From: Williamsia maris | GTDB lineage: Bacteria > Actinomycetota > Actinomycetes > Mycobacteriales > Mycobacteriaceae | Assembly: GCF_024171815.1 (NCBI RefSeq) | Contig: NZ_JAMTCJ010000001.1 | Location: 1,357,027 to 1,421,026, forward strand | Direction of reading: 5' to 3' | Length of the DNA stretch: 64,000 bases | Part shown: positions 26,991 through 35,354 of the stretch, piece after piece | How the letters are laid out: every line of letters starts with the position of its first letter | How positions within the stretch are numbered: the first letter of the stretch is position 1 | Notes under the pieces: model-generated | What the model was told of the DNA's origin: nothing | Database searches by the model: none | Seen by the model: the letters and a program-made list of their open reading frames with translations, nothing else | Program-made: the position numbers and the translations under genes

Positions 26991-28087
26991 TGGTTGCCGT
27001 GCTGAAGATGGGCGAGGTCCTCGCCGACGAGCAGACCAAGGTGGTGATCTGCTGCGGCGCGGGTGGCGTCGGCAAGACGACGACCGCCGCGGCGATGGCC
27101 GTGCGCGCCGCCGAGCGGGGCAGACGGGTGGTGGTGTTGACCATCGACCCGGCCAAGCGGCTCGCGCAGTCACTCGGGATGACCGAGCTGACCAACGCGC
27201 CCCAGCCGGTGGAGATCGACGGGCCCGGGTCGCTCGACGCGATGATGCTCGACATGCGTCGGACCTTCGACGAGATGGTGACGCAGTACTCGACGCCCGA
27301 ACGCGCCGAGGCCATCATGAACAACTCGTTCTACCAAACCGTGGCGACGTCGTTCTCCGGGACGCAGGAGTACATGGCGATGGAGAAGTTGGGGCAGCTC
27401 CTCGCCGAGGACAAGTGGGATCTCGTCGTCGTCGACACCCCGCCGTCACGGAACGCGCTCGATTTCCTGGATGCGCCGGCCCGGCTGGGTTCGTTCATGA
27501 GCGGTCGGTTGATGAAGCTGCTGATGGGCGGCGGGCGCGGGGTCGGACGTGTCGTCACCGGGGTGGTGGGCCTCGCGATGCGTGGCGTCTCGACGATCGT
27601 CGGCGGTGACACGCTGCGGGACGTCTCGACGTTCGTGCAGTCGCTCGACGCGATGTTCGGCGGGTTCCAGGAACGCGCCACGACGACCTACAACCTGCTC
27701 AAGCGGCCTGGCACGCAGTTCGTGGTGGTGGCCTCGGCCGAGCCGGACGCGCTGCGCGAGGCCGCGTTCTTCGTCGACCGGCTCTCCGAGGAACAGATGC
27801 CGCTGGCGGGACTACTGCTGAACCGGACGCATCCGAATCTGACGTCGATCACCGCAGATGCCGCGCGGACCGCTCTGGATTCGGTGGACGACGAGCTGAC
27901 GCGGGCCGTGTTGACGATTCACGCCGAGCGGACGACGACCGGTCGACGCGAACTCCATCTGCTGCAGAGGTTCACCGCGTCGCATCCGGCCGTCCCGATC
28001 ATCGGGGTGCCGTCGCTGCCGTTCGAGGTGGCCGACATGACCGCGCTGCGCGCGGTGGCCGAACAGATCGTCGGTCAGAAGAGCTAG
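26990..28087 (+). CDS. ArsA-like anion-transporting ATPase, second of two
   Basis: A 365-residue ATPase with [17 protein letters not shown], the [11 protein letters not shown] segment typical of ArsA, and the switch motif [19 protein letters not shown] glycine-rich hydrophobic region ([16 protein letters not shown]) may contact a membrane or a partner. The start overlaps the upstream stop as TGATG, so the two subunits are probably made in equal amounts and act as a heterocomplex. Confidence 0.9.
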   Translation: MVAVLKMGEVLADEQTKVVICCGAGGVGKTTTAAAMAVRAAERGRRVVVLTIDPAKRLAQSLGMTELTNAPQPVEIDGPGSLDAMMLDMRRTFDEMVTQYSTPERAEAIMNNSFYQTVATSFSGTQEYMAMEKLGQLLAEDKWDLVVVDTPPSRNALDFLDAPARLGSFMSGRLMKLLMGGGRGVGRVVTGVVGLAMRGVSTIVGGDTLRDVSTFVQSLDAMFGGFQERATTTYNLLKRPGTQFVVVASAEPDALREAAFFVDRLSEEQMPLAGLLLNRTHPNLTSITADAARTALDSVDDELTRAVLTIHAERTTTGRRELHLLQRFTASHPAVPIIGVPSLPFEVADMTALRAVAEQIVGQKS

Positions 28088-28097
28088 AGAGCAGAGT

Positions 28098-28423
28098 TCA
28101 GACGGCGTCGGCGTGCCGACGGCGCTGGCTCTCGAAGAACTCGCCCCACGAGGTGACCTCGGGGTGCTGGCGCAGCAGCGCGCGCCGCTGACGCTCGGTC
28201 ATACCGCCCCAGACGCCGAACTCGACCCGGTTGTCGAGGGCGTCGGCGCCACATTCGAGCTGTACCGGGCAGTGCCGGCAGATGGTGGCCGCCTTGCGCT
28301 GGGCCGCGCCGCGGACGAACAGCTCATCCGGGTCACCCCGCGGCATCGTGCCTGGGCCACCCACGCCAATCGGGTGTCGGTCTCACCGGTTGTCTCGCCG
28401 TGTGTCACTGCCGCGTTCGCCAT
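28098..28423 (-). CDS. whiB4: WhiB4-like iron-sulfur regulator with an apparent frameshift
   Basis: Read in one frame from ATG 28423, the gene gives the WhiB N-terminus RLAWVAQARC with the first cluster cysteine (Cys27). The rest of the family (GDPDELFVRGAAQRKAA, ICRHCPVQLEC, GVWGGMTERQRRALLRQHPE) is in another frame down to 28098. The frames meet at a run of four C on the plus strand (28336-28339); one more base would restore CRGGDPDELF and all four cysteines. The position between the ArsA pair and ponA2 matches whiB4 (Rv3681c). A lone GTG start at 28364 would lack Cys1. A sequencing indel is the simplest explanation. Confidence 0.82.
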
Positions 28424-28688
28424 GTGCCGAACCCCTGTCTGCCGCTGTGCGTCGTTCTTGAGGGCAAGCCCCGCCACTTTCGTGACCAAATGTTACGTGA
28501 GTCACATTCTGTACAACAATCTAGGTTTTGCGATGATCGATCGTCAAGTCGGGGTCCCGGGGAAAGTGGGACCGCCGTCGGAATCCGATTCGTCGGGTTC
28601 GAGGTACGGGGTCCGCGGCGCCATCCGTTCGTGAGTCGTCACCGATGGTTGACCCGGTCTCTCAGATCGGACCCGTATCCTGAGTTCC
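28424..28688. promoter_or_regulatory. Divergent whiB4/ponA2 regulatory region
   Basis: This 265-base gap has an AT-rich core (28485-28535), unlike the surroundings. On the minus strand TTGTTG (about 28520) and TAACAT (about 28492) are spaced like -35/-10 elements upstream of whiB4, with TGTGACTCACGTAAC between them. No terminator or gene is seen. The promoter call is from pattern only. Confidence 0.4.
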
Positions 28689-31175
28689 GTGTCCGATCAA
28701 ACCCACCGCACCCCGCGATCGAGGGCCCTCTGGGTCCTGCTCGCCTGTTGCGCGCTCGCCGGCGTCCTCGTGGCCGCCCTGTTGTTCCCCGCGGCCGGAG
28801 GGTTCGGGCTCCTGACGAACAAGGCCGCGACCACCGTCGAGAACTCGTCGTCCGAGTTGCTCGACGGCACGGTCCCGGAGGTCACGACGATGACCGACTC
28901 GACGGGTAAGCCCATGGCCTACCTGTACGACCAGCGGCGCATCCAGGTGGACTACGACGACATCTCCCCGGACATGATCCGGGCGATCATCTCGATCGAG
29001 GACAAGCGCTTCCTCGAGCACGACGGCGTGGACTGGAAGGGCACCATCCGCGCGTTCCTGAAGAACTCGTCGTCGGGCGAGGTCCAGCAGGGCGCGTCGA
29101 CGCTCGATCAGCAGTACATCAAGAACTATCAGCTGTTGGTGCTGGCGCGGACCGAGGCCGACCGCGAGGCCGCCATCGCCACCACCCCGGCGCGCAAGCT
29201 CCGCGAGGTGCGCATGGCACTGACGCTGGAGCAGACGCTCACCGATCAGATCATGCGCGACAAGAACATCGACAAGGCCGCGGCAAAGCAGGAGGCGAAG
29301 AAGGAGATCGTCACCCGCTACCTGAACATCGTGCCGTTCGGCAACGGCGCCTACGGCATCGAGTCCGCGGCCCGCACCTACTTCAACAAGTCCGCCAAGG
29401 ATCTCGACGTCCCGCAGTCGGCGATGTTGGCCGGCATGGTGCAGTCCAGTTCGGCGCTCAACCCCTACACCAACGTCTCGGGCGTCACCGATCGTCGAAA
29501 CCTCGTGCTGGACACGATGATCGCCAACTTCCCGAACCGCGCCGCGGAGTTCGCGGCCGACAAGTCCAAGCCGCTCGGCGTGCTGCCACAGCCGCAGTCG
29601 CTGCCACAGGGCTGCATCTCGGCCGGAGACAACGGGTTCTTCTGCGACTACGCGCTGCAGTTCCTGGCCGAGAACGGACTCAACCGCGACGCGGTGCTGC
29701 GCGGTGGCTACACGATCCGCACGACCCTCGACCCCCAGGTCCAGGCGTCGACGAAGAGCGCCGTGCAGGCCGTCGCCAGCCCGCAGCTGACCGGAATCGC
29801 CAACGTGATGAACGTGATCAAGCCCGGAAGCACGAGCCACGACCTCCTCGCGATGACCTCGAGCCGCGACTACGGGCTCGATCAGCGGCGGGATCAGACC
29901 GTGCAGCCGCAGCCGTATTCGATGGTCGGCGACGGCGCCGGGTCGATCTTCAAGATCTTCACGGTCGCCGCGGCGATGCAGAAGGGACTCGGTTCGTCGG
30001 CGTCCCTTGACGTCCCGACGACCTACCAGGCCAAGGGGATGGGCTCGAGCGGTGGCGTCAACGGGTGCCCGGAGAACACCTACTGCGTCAAGAACGACGG
30101 CAAGTACCCGCGGACCATGTCCATCACGAACGCCCTTGCGCAGTCTCCCAACACCGCATTCGTCAAGCTCCTCAACGAGGTCGGCGTGCCGTCCGCGGTC
30201 GACATGGCCGTCAAACTCGGTATGCGTTCCTACGCGCAGCCGGGCACGTCGGGCCAGGGCGATCTGAGCCTGGCCGACTACGTCAAGCAGGGCAACTTCG
30301 GTTCGTTCACGTTGGGCCCCAACGCGATCAATCCGCTCGAGCTGTCGAACGTCGCGGCCACCCTGGCGTCGCACGGCACCTGGTGCCCGCCCAACCCGAT
30401 CAAGTCGATCACGCAGAAGAAGCGGGATCGCAACGGCAACACGGTGATCGGCACCAACGGCGAGCCCGAGGTCACCGCGGTGGCGTTCACCCCACCCGCC
30501 TGCGAGCAGGTGGTGGAGCCGGGTCTGGCCGACACGTTGGCCAACGCGATGTCCGCCGACGACCGTGGCGGCGGAACGTCGGCCGGTGCAGCGTCGTCGG
30601 CCGGATGGAACCTGCCGTTGGCGGGTAAGACCGGCACCACCGAGGCGCACCGCTCCTCGGCGTTCCTCGGCTTCACCAACAACTTCGCCGGTGCCACCTA
30701 CATCTACGGCGACACCACGAGCCCCGAGGACATCTGCTCCTCGCCGCTGCGCCAGTGCTACGGCGGCGACCTGTACGGCGGTTTCGAACCGGCGCGGACC
30801 TGGTACAACGCGATCCTGCCGGTGGCCAACAAGTTCGGTCCCACCTCGTTGCCGCCGACCGACCCGAAGTACGTCGAGGGCAGCCAGAACGGTCGGGTCC
30901 CCGACGTGACCGGCCTGTCCGCAAGTTCGGCGACCGCGCGTCTGCAGGAGAACGGCTTCAAGGTCGAGCAGTCCACCACGACCAGTCCGCAGTCGGCGGG
31001 CACCGTGGTGTCGACCAGCCCGTCCGGAACGGCGGTCCCCGGCACGACGATCACGATCTACGTCAGTGACGGTCAGGGGCGGGTGGCGACGCCGGAGCGC
31101 AACCTGCCGCGTCTCCCGCCGACGACCATTCAGCTCCCCGGTATCGGACCGATCGTCATCCCCGGGTCACCCTGA
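28689..31175 (+). CDS. ponA2: Bifunctional penicillin-binding protein with PASTA domain (PonA2-like)
   Basis: An 828-residue class A PBP. Order: a short cytoplasmic tail, a membrane anchor (about 13-38), a GT51 glycosyltransferase with catalytic Glu104 in SIEDKRFLEHDG and GASTLDQQYIKN, a transpeptidase with Ser419-Ile-Phe-Lys422, SPN in ALAQSPNTAF and Lys647-Thr-Gly in AGKTGTTE, and one C-terminal PASTA repeat (about 736-795) with VPDVTGLSASSATARL. It polymerises and cross-links peptidoglycan outside the membrane. The position next to whiB4 matches ponA2 (Rv3682). Confidence 0.95.
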   Translation: MSDQTHRTPRSRALWVLLACCALAGVLVAALLFPAAGGFGLLTNKAATTVENSSSELLDGTVPEVTTMTDSTGKPMAYLYDQRRIQVDYDDISPDMIRAIISIEDKRFLEHDGVDWKGTIRAFLKNSSSGEVQQGASTLDQQYIKNYQLLVLARTEADREAAIATTPARKLREVRMALTLEQTLTDQIMRDKNIDKAAAKQEAKKEIVTRYLNIVPFGNGAYGIESAARTYFNKSAKDLDVPQSAMLAGMVQSSSALNPYTNVSGVTDRRNLVLDTMIANFPNRAAEFAADKSKPLGVLPQPQSLPQGCISAGDNGFFCDYALQFLAENGLNRDAVLRGGYTIRTTLDPQVQASTKSAVQAVASPQLTGIANVMNVIKPGSTSHDLLAMTSSRDYGLDQRRDQTVQPQPYSMVGDGAGSIFKIFTVAAAMQKGLGSSASLDVPTTYQAKGMGSSGGVNGCPENTYCVKNDGKYPRTMSITNALAQSPNTAFVKLLNEVGVPSAVDMAVKLGMRSYAQPGTSGQGDLSLADYVKQGNFGSFTLGPNAINPLELSNVAATLASHGTWCPPNPIKSITQKKRDRNGNTVIGTNGEPEVTAVAFTPPACEQVVEPGLADTLANAMSADDRGGGTSAGAASSAGWNLPLAGKTGTTEAHRSSAFLGFTNNFAGATYIYGDTTSPEDICSSPLRQCYGGDLYGGFEPARTWYNAILPVANKFGPTSLPPTDPKYVEGSQNGRVPDVTGLSASSATARLQENGFKVEQSTTTSPQSAGTVVSTSPSGTAVPGTTITIYVSDGQGRVATPERNLPRLPPTTIQLPGIGPIVIPGSP

Positions 31176-31184
31176 CCGGTAGGG

Positions 31185-31661
31185 CTACTGCAGCGCCGAG
31201 CGGACGGCTGTCGACAGACGCTTGCCGTCCGCTCCGCCTGCGGCACGCTCGGTCACGATCTTCATGACCTGACCCATCTGCTTCATCGCGGGCGGCTCAC
31301 CCAGATCGGCGGTGACCTGCGCGATCGCGTCGGCGACCAGCGCGTCCACACCGGCGTCGTCGAGGGGCGCGGGCAGGTAGCGGGAGATGATGGCCGCCTC
31401 GGCGCGCTCCTTGTCGGCGAGCTCGCTGCGGTTGTTCTCGTCGAAGATCGACGCGGACTCGGCCCGCTTCTTGTTCTCCCGCATCAGCAGCGAGGTGACC
31501 TGCTCGTCGCTCAGCGTGTGAGCCGCCGACCCGGAGACCTCCTCGGCCCCGATCGCGGCGACGACCATGCGCAGGGTGGCGACGGTCTCGGTGTCGCGGG
31601 CCTTCATCGCTGCGGTCAGGTCGGTGCGGATGCGGGCTTTGAGAGCTGAGTCGTCGGTCAT
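31185..31661 (-). CDS. GatB/YqeY-domain protein
   Basis: A 158-residue YqeY-like protein: LKARIRTDLTAAMKARD, VATLRMVVAAI, ISRYLPAPLDD and the C-terminal MKQMGQVMKIVTERAAGGADGKRLS. The domain is related to the tail of the GatB amidotransferase subunit and is thought to bind tRNA; the cellular role is unsettled. It converges on ponA2 with 9 bases between stops. Confidence 0.92.
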   Translation of the reverse strand: MTDDSALKARIRTDLTAAMKARDTETVATLRMVVAAIGAEEVSGSAAHTLSDEQVTSLLMRENKKRAESASIFDENNRSELADKERAEAAIISRYLPAPLDDAGVDALVADAIAQVTADLGEPPAMKQMGQVMKIVTERAAGGADGKRLSTAVRSALQ

Positions 31662-31766
31662 GAGGCCACGGTAGTGCCCGTCCGCGGATGTCCCCGCACC
31701 ATTTTCTTTGCCGAGTCCGCTGGTACTTCGGGTACCCACCGGGTCGGCCATCGGTATCCTGACCAG

Positions 31767-32786
31767 ATGGCTGACGTCGACATCAAGCGAATCCGTGACG
31801 CACTGGCCGGATCTCGCCGCCCCGCGGGTACCCCGCAAGCGACCGTGGCGCGTGTCGCCGCGGCGTCTGCCGGTGCCGCCGTGGCGGGGGTCGCCTACGC
31901 GACCCTCATCGAGCGCAACGCCTTCACGCTGCGCCACAAGACGATGTCGGTGCTCGAGCCCGGCGCCGGCACGCTGCGGGTGCTGCACATCAGTGACCTG
32001 CACATGCTGCCCGGCCAGCGCCTCAAGCAGGCATGGGTCTCCGAGCTGGAGTCGTTGGAGCCCGACCTCGTCGTCAACACCGGCGACAACCTCGCCCACC
32101 CGAACGCTGTCCCGTCGGTGATCCAGTCGCTCGGCGGGTTGTTGTCGCGGCCGGGTCTGTTCATCTTCGGTTCCAACGACTACTTCGGCCCGACCCCGAA
32201 GAACCCGTTGAAGTACTTCAACAAGAACCACAAGCGCGTCCACGGTGAGCCGCTGCCGTGGCAGGACCTGCGCGCGGCGTTCACCGAGCGCGGCTGGCTC
32301 GACGCGACCCACACCGTCCGCGAGCTCGAGGTCGCAGGCGTGCGGGTGGCCGCCGCCGGCGTCGACGATCCGCACCTGGGTCGCGACCGCTACGAGACCG
32401 TGGAGGGGCGCCCCAATCCCCTGGCCCATCTGCGGCTGGGGCTGACGCACTCGCCGGAGCCCCGCGTGCTCGACAAGTTCGCCGCCGACGGTTACGACCT
32501 GGTGATGGCCGGGCACACTCACGGTGGTCAGCTGTGCGTTCCCGGGTTCGGCGCGCTGGTGACCAACTGCGAGATCGACCGGTCGCGGGTCAAGGGCCCG
32601 TCGAACTGGGGCTCGACGATGAAACTGCATGTCAGCGCCGGACTGGGCACCTCGCCCTACGCGCCGTACCGGTTCTACTGCCGCCCGGAGGCAACTCTGC
32701 TCACGCTCACCCCGGTGTCGCACGGCGACGCCGAGTACGACGAGGAGCAGTCGTTGCCGCCGCTGACCGCGGGCCAGCGCCACTGA
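31767..32786 (+). CDS. Metallophosphoesterase (Rv3683-like)
   Basis: The calcineurin-type motifs appear in order: HISDLHML, VNTGDNL, GSNDYF and AGHTHGGQL, binding two metals. A hydrophobic N-terminal segment (about 24-45) may anchor it to the membrane. Length is 339 residues. Relatives include YkuE-like phosphodiesterases; the substrate is unknown. ATG at 31767 is chosen because it directly precedes the conserved N-terminus. It is the last gene of the conserved acs-ponA2 block. Confidence 0.9.
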   Translation: MADVDIKRIRDALAGSRRPAGTPQATVARVAAASAGAAVAGVAYATLIERNAFTLRHKTMSVLEPGAGTLRVLHISDLHMLPGQRLKQAWVSELESLEPDLVVNTGDNLAHPNAVPSVIQSLGGLLSRPGLFIFGSNDYFGPTPKNPLKYFNKNHKRVHGEPLPWQDLRAAFTERGWLDATHTVRELEVAGVRVAAAGVDDPHLGRDRYETVEGRPNPLAHLRLGLTHSPEPRVLDKFAADGYDLVMAGHTHGGQLCVPGFGALVTNCEIDRSRVKGPSNWGSTMKLHVSAGLGTSPYAPYRFYCRPEATLLTLTPVSHGDAEYDEEQSLPPLTAGQRH

Positions 32787-32796
32787 CGCTCGTCGA

Positions 32797-33855
32797 TCAG
32801 CGTGCGTGCTGCGGCACGTGCCCATCGCGTGCGTGCGCCGGCACGTGCGTCTCGGTGATACCCCACTCCTCGTCGAGGAGCTCTTCAGCGGTGTCCAGCG
32901 TGCTGCGTCCGCGACGGATCGCGATCACGTAGAACGCGGCTCCGACGATCAGCCACGCGAGCAACACCAGCGTCGCGTGACCCGTGGCGTGGCCGTCGAA
33001 GAACACGACGTTGCGCAGCAGCGTCCCGGTCGCGCCCGGCGGCAGGTACTGACCGATCGCGCCCCACGGCTGCGGGAGCAGGCTGGGCGAGCTGGTCAGT
33101 CCCGACAGCGGGTTCCCGAGCACGATCAGTGCGAGTCCGGCGATGCCGAGGCCGGCTGCGCCGAGCAGGGTGCGGAGTCCGATGACGCCGAAAGCCGTTG
33201 CCGCGATGCCCAACATCGCCGCGCCCGCCGCCGGCCAGAACTGACCGTCGAAGGTACCCAGGACGAACCGCAGGATCGTGGTGAGGGCGAGGCCACCGAC
33301 GACCGCGAACGCGAGCGTCGACACGACGAGAGTCCGCGGATTCCGCAGCACCATCATCATCACCAACGCCCCGATCCATCCTCCGAGCGCGAGTGGCAGG
33401 GCCCCGGCCGCGAGACCGGCGCCGCGGGGGTCACCGCCGCCGAAGCCGCGGACGTCAACGGTCGTGCTGGTCGTGTTCTGCGAGGACGCGATCCGCGTGC
33501 CGACGCCCTCGATGAGGGTGGCGACCGACGTGCTGCCCGCGGTCGTGACCATCGTCGTGATGCCCGTCCGGTCGACGATGAGGGCGCCGTCGAGGTCTCG
33601 GGATTCGATCTGCGATCGCGCTGCGGCGGCCGACGCAGGGTACGAGACGTCGAAAGCGCCGGGCTGCCGGGTGTCGAGCGACCGGGCGAGTTGTTGCGAC
33701 GTCGTCGGGGCCGCGACCACGCCGAACCGCAGATCGTGCGGCTTCGAGTGCACGCCGGGAAGCGCGAAGGCCAGGAGCAGCAGCGAGAGTGCCGCGGTCA
33801 GGCCGAGCACGACTGCCACCTGGCGGAGCGGCTGACGGGCGGGAGAGTCGGCCAT
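32797..33855 (-). CDS. ABC-2/YhgE-type membrane protein
   Basis: A 352-residue protein with one N-terminal membrane helix, an exported domain (about 35-155), five C-terminal membrane helices (GGWIGALVMMMVL, ALTTILRFVLGT, TAFGVIGLRTLLG and so on) and a tail with an imperfect repeat, HVPAHAR and HVPQHAR. The layout matches ABC-2-type or YhgE/Pip-like permeases linked to drug efflux. No ATPase gene is adjacent. ATG at 33855 has a perfect AAAAGGAGG site. A divergent TetR gene and two operators lie upstream. Confidence 0.82.
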   Translation of the reverse strand: MADSPARQPLRQVAVVLGLTAALSLLLLAFALPGVHSKPHDLRFGVVAAPTTSQQLARSLDTRQPGAFDVSYPASAAAARSQIESRDLDGALIVDRTGITTMVTTAGSTSVATLIEGVGTRIASSQNTTSTTVDVRGFGGGDPRGAGLAAGALPLALGGWIGALVMMMVLRNPRTLVVSTLAFAVVGGLALTTILRFVLGTFDGQFWPAAGAAMLGIAATAFGVIGLRTLLGAAGLGIAGLALIVLGNPLSGLTSSPSLLPQPWGAIGQYLPPGATGTLLRNVVFFDGHATGHATLVLLAWLIVGAAFYVIAIRRGRSTLDTAEELLDEEWGITETHVPAHARDGHVPQHAR

Positions 33856-33868
33856 GGTGCCTCCTTTT

Positions 33869-33885
33869 AGATACGGATAGTTTCT
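33869..33885. promoter_or_regulatory. TetR-type operator, copy 1
   Basis: AGATACG-GAT-AGTTTCT, an imperfect dyad within a 20-base direct repeat shared with copy 2 (33915-33931). It lies just upstream of the membrane-protein ribosome binding site. Confidence 0.5.
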
Positions 33886-33914
33886 TATGCTCCGAATGCT
33901 AGATTGCTTCTGCG

Positions 33915-33931
33915 AGATACGCAACGTTTCT
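33915..33931. promoter_or_regulatory. TetR-type operator, copy 2
   Basis: AGATACG-CAA-CGTTTCT, a dyad with one mismatch between arms, 46 bases from copy 1 and 20 bases before the TetR start. Likely bound by the adjacent TetR protein. Confidence 0.55.
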
Positions 33932-33951
33932 TATCAACCTGTGGGGACGGA

Positions 33952-34542
33952 ATGACATCCACACGACGCCGTGGCCCCGAACTCGACGACGCCATCTACC
34001 GGGCCGTGTTCGGCGAACTGGTCGACCACGGATATGTCGGACTCACCTTCGAAGGCGTCGCCCGGCGTGCCCAGACCAGCAAGCCCGTGCTCTACCGTCG
34101 GTGGCCCAACCGCCTCGACATGGTGGTGGCCGCGCTGACCAGCGCGAGCGACGACGTCATCCAGGCGGCCGACACCGGTTCTCTCGCAGGCGATGTCGAG
34201 GCCACGCTGCAGCTCGTCCTCAACCGGCTCGAATCCATGGGGCGGTCCATCGCACTGGGGGTCCTCGCCGACGCCGCCGCATCCCCGGGAACCGGAACCC
34301 TGCGCATCCTGCAGATCAAAGGCGTCGCGCTCAGTGACGCGATCCTCGACCGGGCCCGCGCGCGCGGCGAGATCGGGCCGGCGCCGCTACCGGAACGAGT
34401 CCGCTCGCTGCCGTTCGATCTGGCGCGCTACGAGTTCCTGGTCAACGGCGATCTCACCGCCGACGCCATCCACGACATCGCCACCACGGTGTTCTGCCCC
34501 CTCGTCACGCTGATCGCCAGCGGCTCTGACCAGCCGATTTAA
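33952..34542 (+). CDS. TetR-family regulator
   Basis: A 196-residue regulator with the TetR helix-turn-helix (YVGLTFEGVARRAQTSKPVLYRRWPNRLDMV) and a C-terminal ligand domain resembling TetR_C proteins. ATG at 33952 follows GGGGACGG; earlier in-frame starts would overlap operator copy 2. It is divergent from the ABC-2-type membrane protein and probably represses it. Confidence 0.9.
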   Translation: MTSTRRRGPELDDAIYRAVFGELVDHGYVGLTFEGVARRAQTSKPVLYRRWPNRLDMVVAALTSASDDVIQAADTGSLAGDVEATLQLVLNRLESMGRSIALGVLADAAASPGTGTLRILQIKGVALSDAILDRARARGEIGPAPLPERVRSLPFDLARYEFLVNGDLTADAIHDIATTVFCPLVTLIASGSDQPI

Positions 34543-34611
34543 TACCGATTGCGGTGTGGATGTAGGCTGATCGAGGCTGTCCGCGAGAGAGTGCGATGCG
34601 GATGGAAGCCA

Positions 34612-34685
34612 CGGGGTGTGGCGCAGCTTGGTAGCGTGCTTCGTTCGGGACGAAGAGGTCGTGGGTTCGAATCCCGCCACCCCGA
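34612..34685 (+). tRNA. tRNA-Pro (anticodon CGG)
   Basis: A full cloverleaf: 7-bp acceptor stem CGGGGTG/CACCCCG with discriminator A, D-arm, anticodon stem CTTCG/CGAAG around loop TTCGGGA (anticodon CGG), and a T-arm containing GGTTCGAAT. CCA is not encoded. Confidence 0.97.
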
Positions 34686-34703
34686 CGTGTTGGTTGAGAC
34701 ACA

Positions 34704-34743
34704 GAAGAGGCCCTGACCAGGGAAACCCGGTCGGGGCTTCCTC
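34704..34743 (+). terminator. Terminator after tRNA-Pro
   Basis: GGCCCTGACC pairs with GGTCGGGGCT, with one wobble, across an AGGGAAACCC loop region, followed by CTCGTTT. It lies 18 bases after the tRNA. Confidence 0.65.
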
Positions 34744-34824
34744 GTTTCCGGCGTCTTCCGAATTGGGTTCCAGTCCGCACCGCACGGCCGCGATCTCTCT
34801 TGTCCGCTAGCTACTATCGGGCGC

Positions 34825-35308
34825 GTGGGAATTGAGGGTCTGGACGAGCGGCAGCAACTGGCGTTCATTGCCGAAATCGATTCGACCCGAAATCTGTTGG
34901 CGTACGGGCTTCGTGCACTCCGCACCGATGCGCTGATCGACAACATCCAGTATCCGCTACTGACCGTGTTGTCCATCGGCCTCGACAAGCTCAAAAAATC
35001 TCGCACTCGGGCTGACCGCCTTGGACGACCCGCAGCAGCGTGACGCACCGCAGAGGTACTGGATCGCGGTGGAGACAGTGGCATACAACGCGTCCGAGAA
35101 CTTACGGCAACTTCGCGCGAACCGCTTCGATGATTCATCCAGCGCCGCCGCAGACAGGACGCTGCGTCTCGCACTAAGGGACCGCATCGCCACCTCGATC
35201 GAGGTGGCCTGGGACACCGTGGCCCAGTGCGGGAGAATGCGTGCCTTCGGACCCGCAGGAGAGGCCTTCGGCCAGGACGTTCAGCCCGCCGCGGTCGGAC
35301 GACAGTGA
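34825..35308 (+). pseudogene. Small hypothetical gene with an apparent frameshift
   Basis: The frame from GTG 34825 encodes LDERQQLAFIAEIDSTRNLL and LIDNIQYPLLTVLSIGLDKLK, then meets a run of six A (about 34995-35000). After it, good coding sequence continues in another frame: NLALGLTALDDPQQRD, RYWIAVETVAYNASENLRQL, to the stop at 35308. Removing one A joins them into about 160 residues. I do not recognise the family; it is helical and lacks a signal peptide. Position after a tRNA gene fits an acquired gene. Either a sequencing indel or a real lesion. Confidence 0.55.
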
Positions 35309-35354
35309 ACCCTCCGACGCGCGCGTCGAGCCGTCTCAGGTCGTCCACCCCGGG

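Noticed and set aside
28662..30650. A 662-codon minus-strand open frame
   Set aside because: It is the antisense shadow of ponA2, whose motifs are complete on the plus strand; the antisense product is Arg/Gly-rich with no recognisable domain.
34387..35348. Minus-strand frames across the tRNA with GFEPTT-like or DSNPRP-like peptides
   Set aside because: These peptides are the known artefact of translating a tRNA-Pro gene backwards; the cloverleaf on the plus strand explains the sequence.
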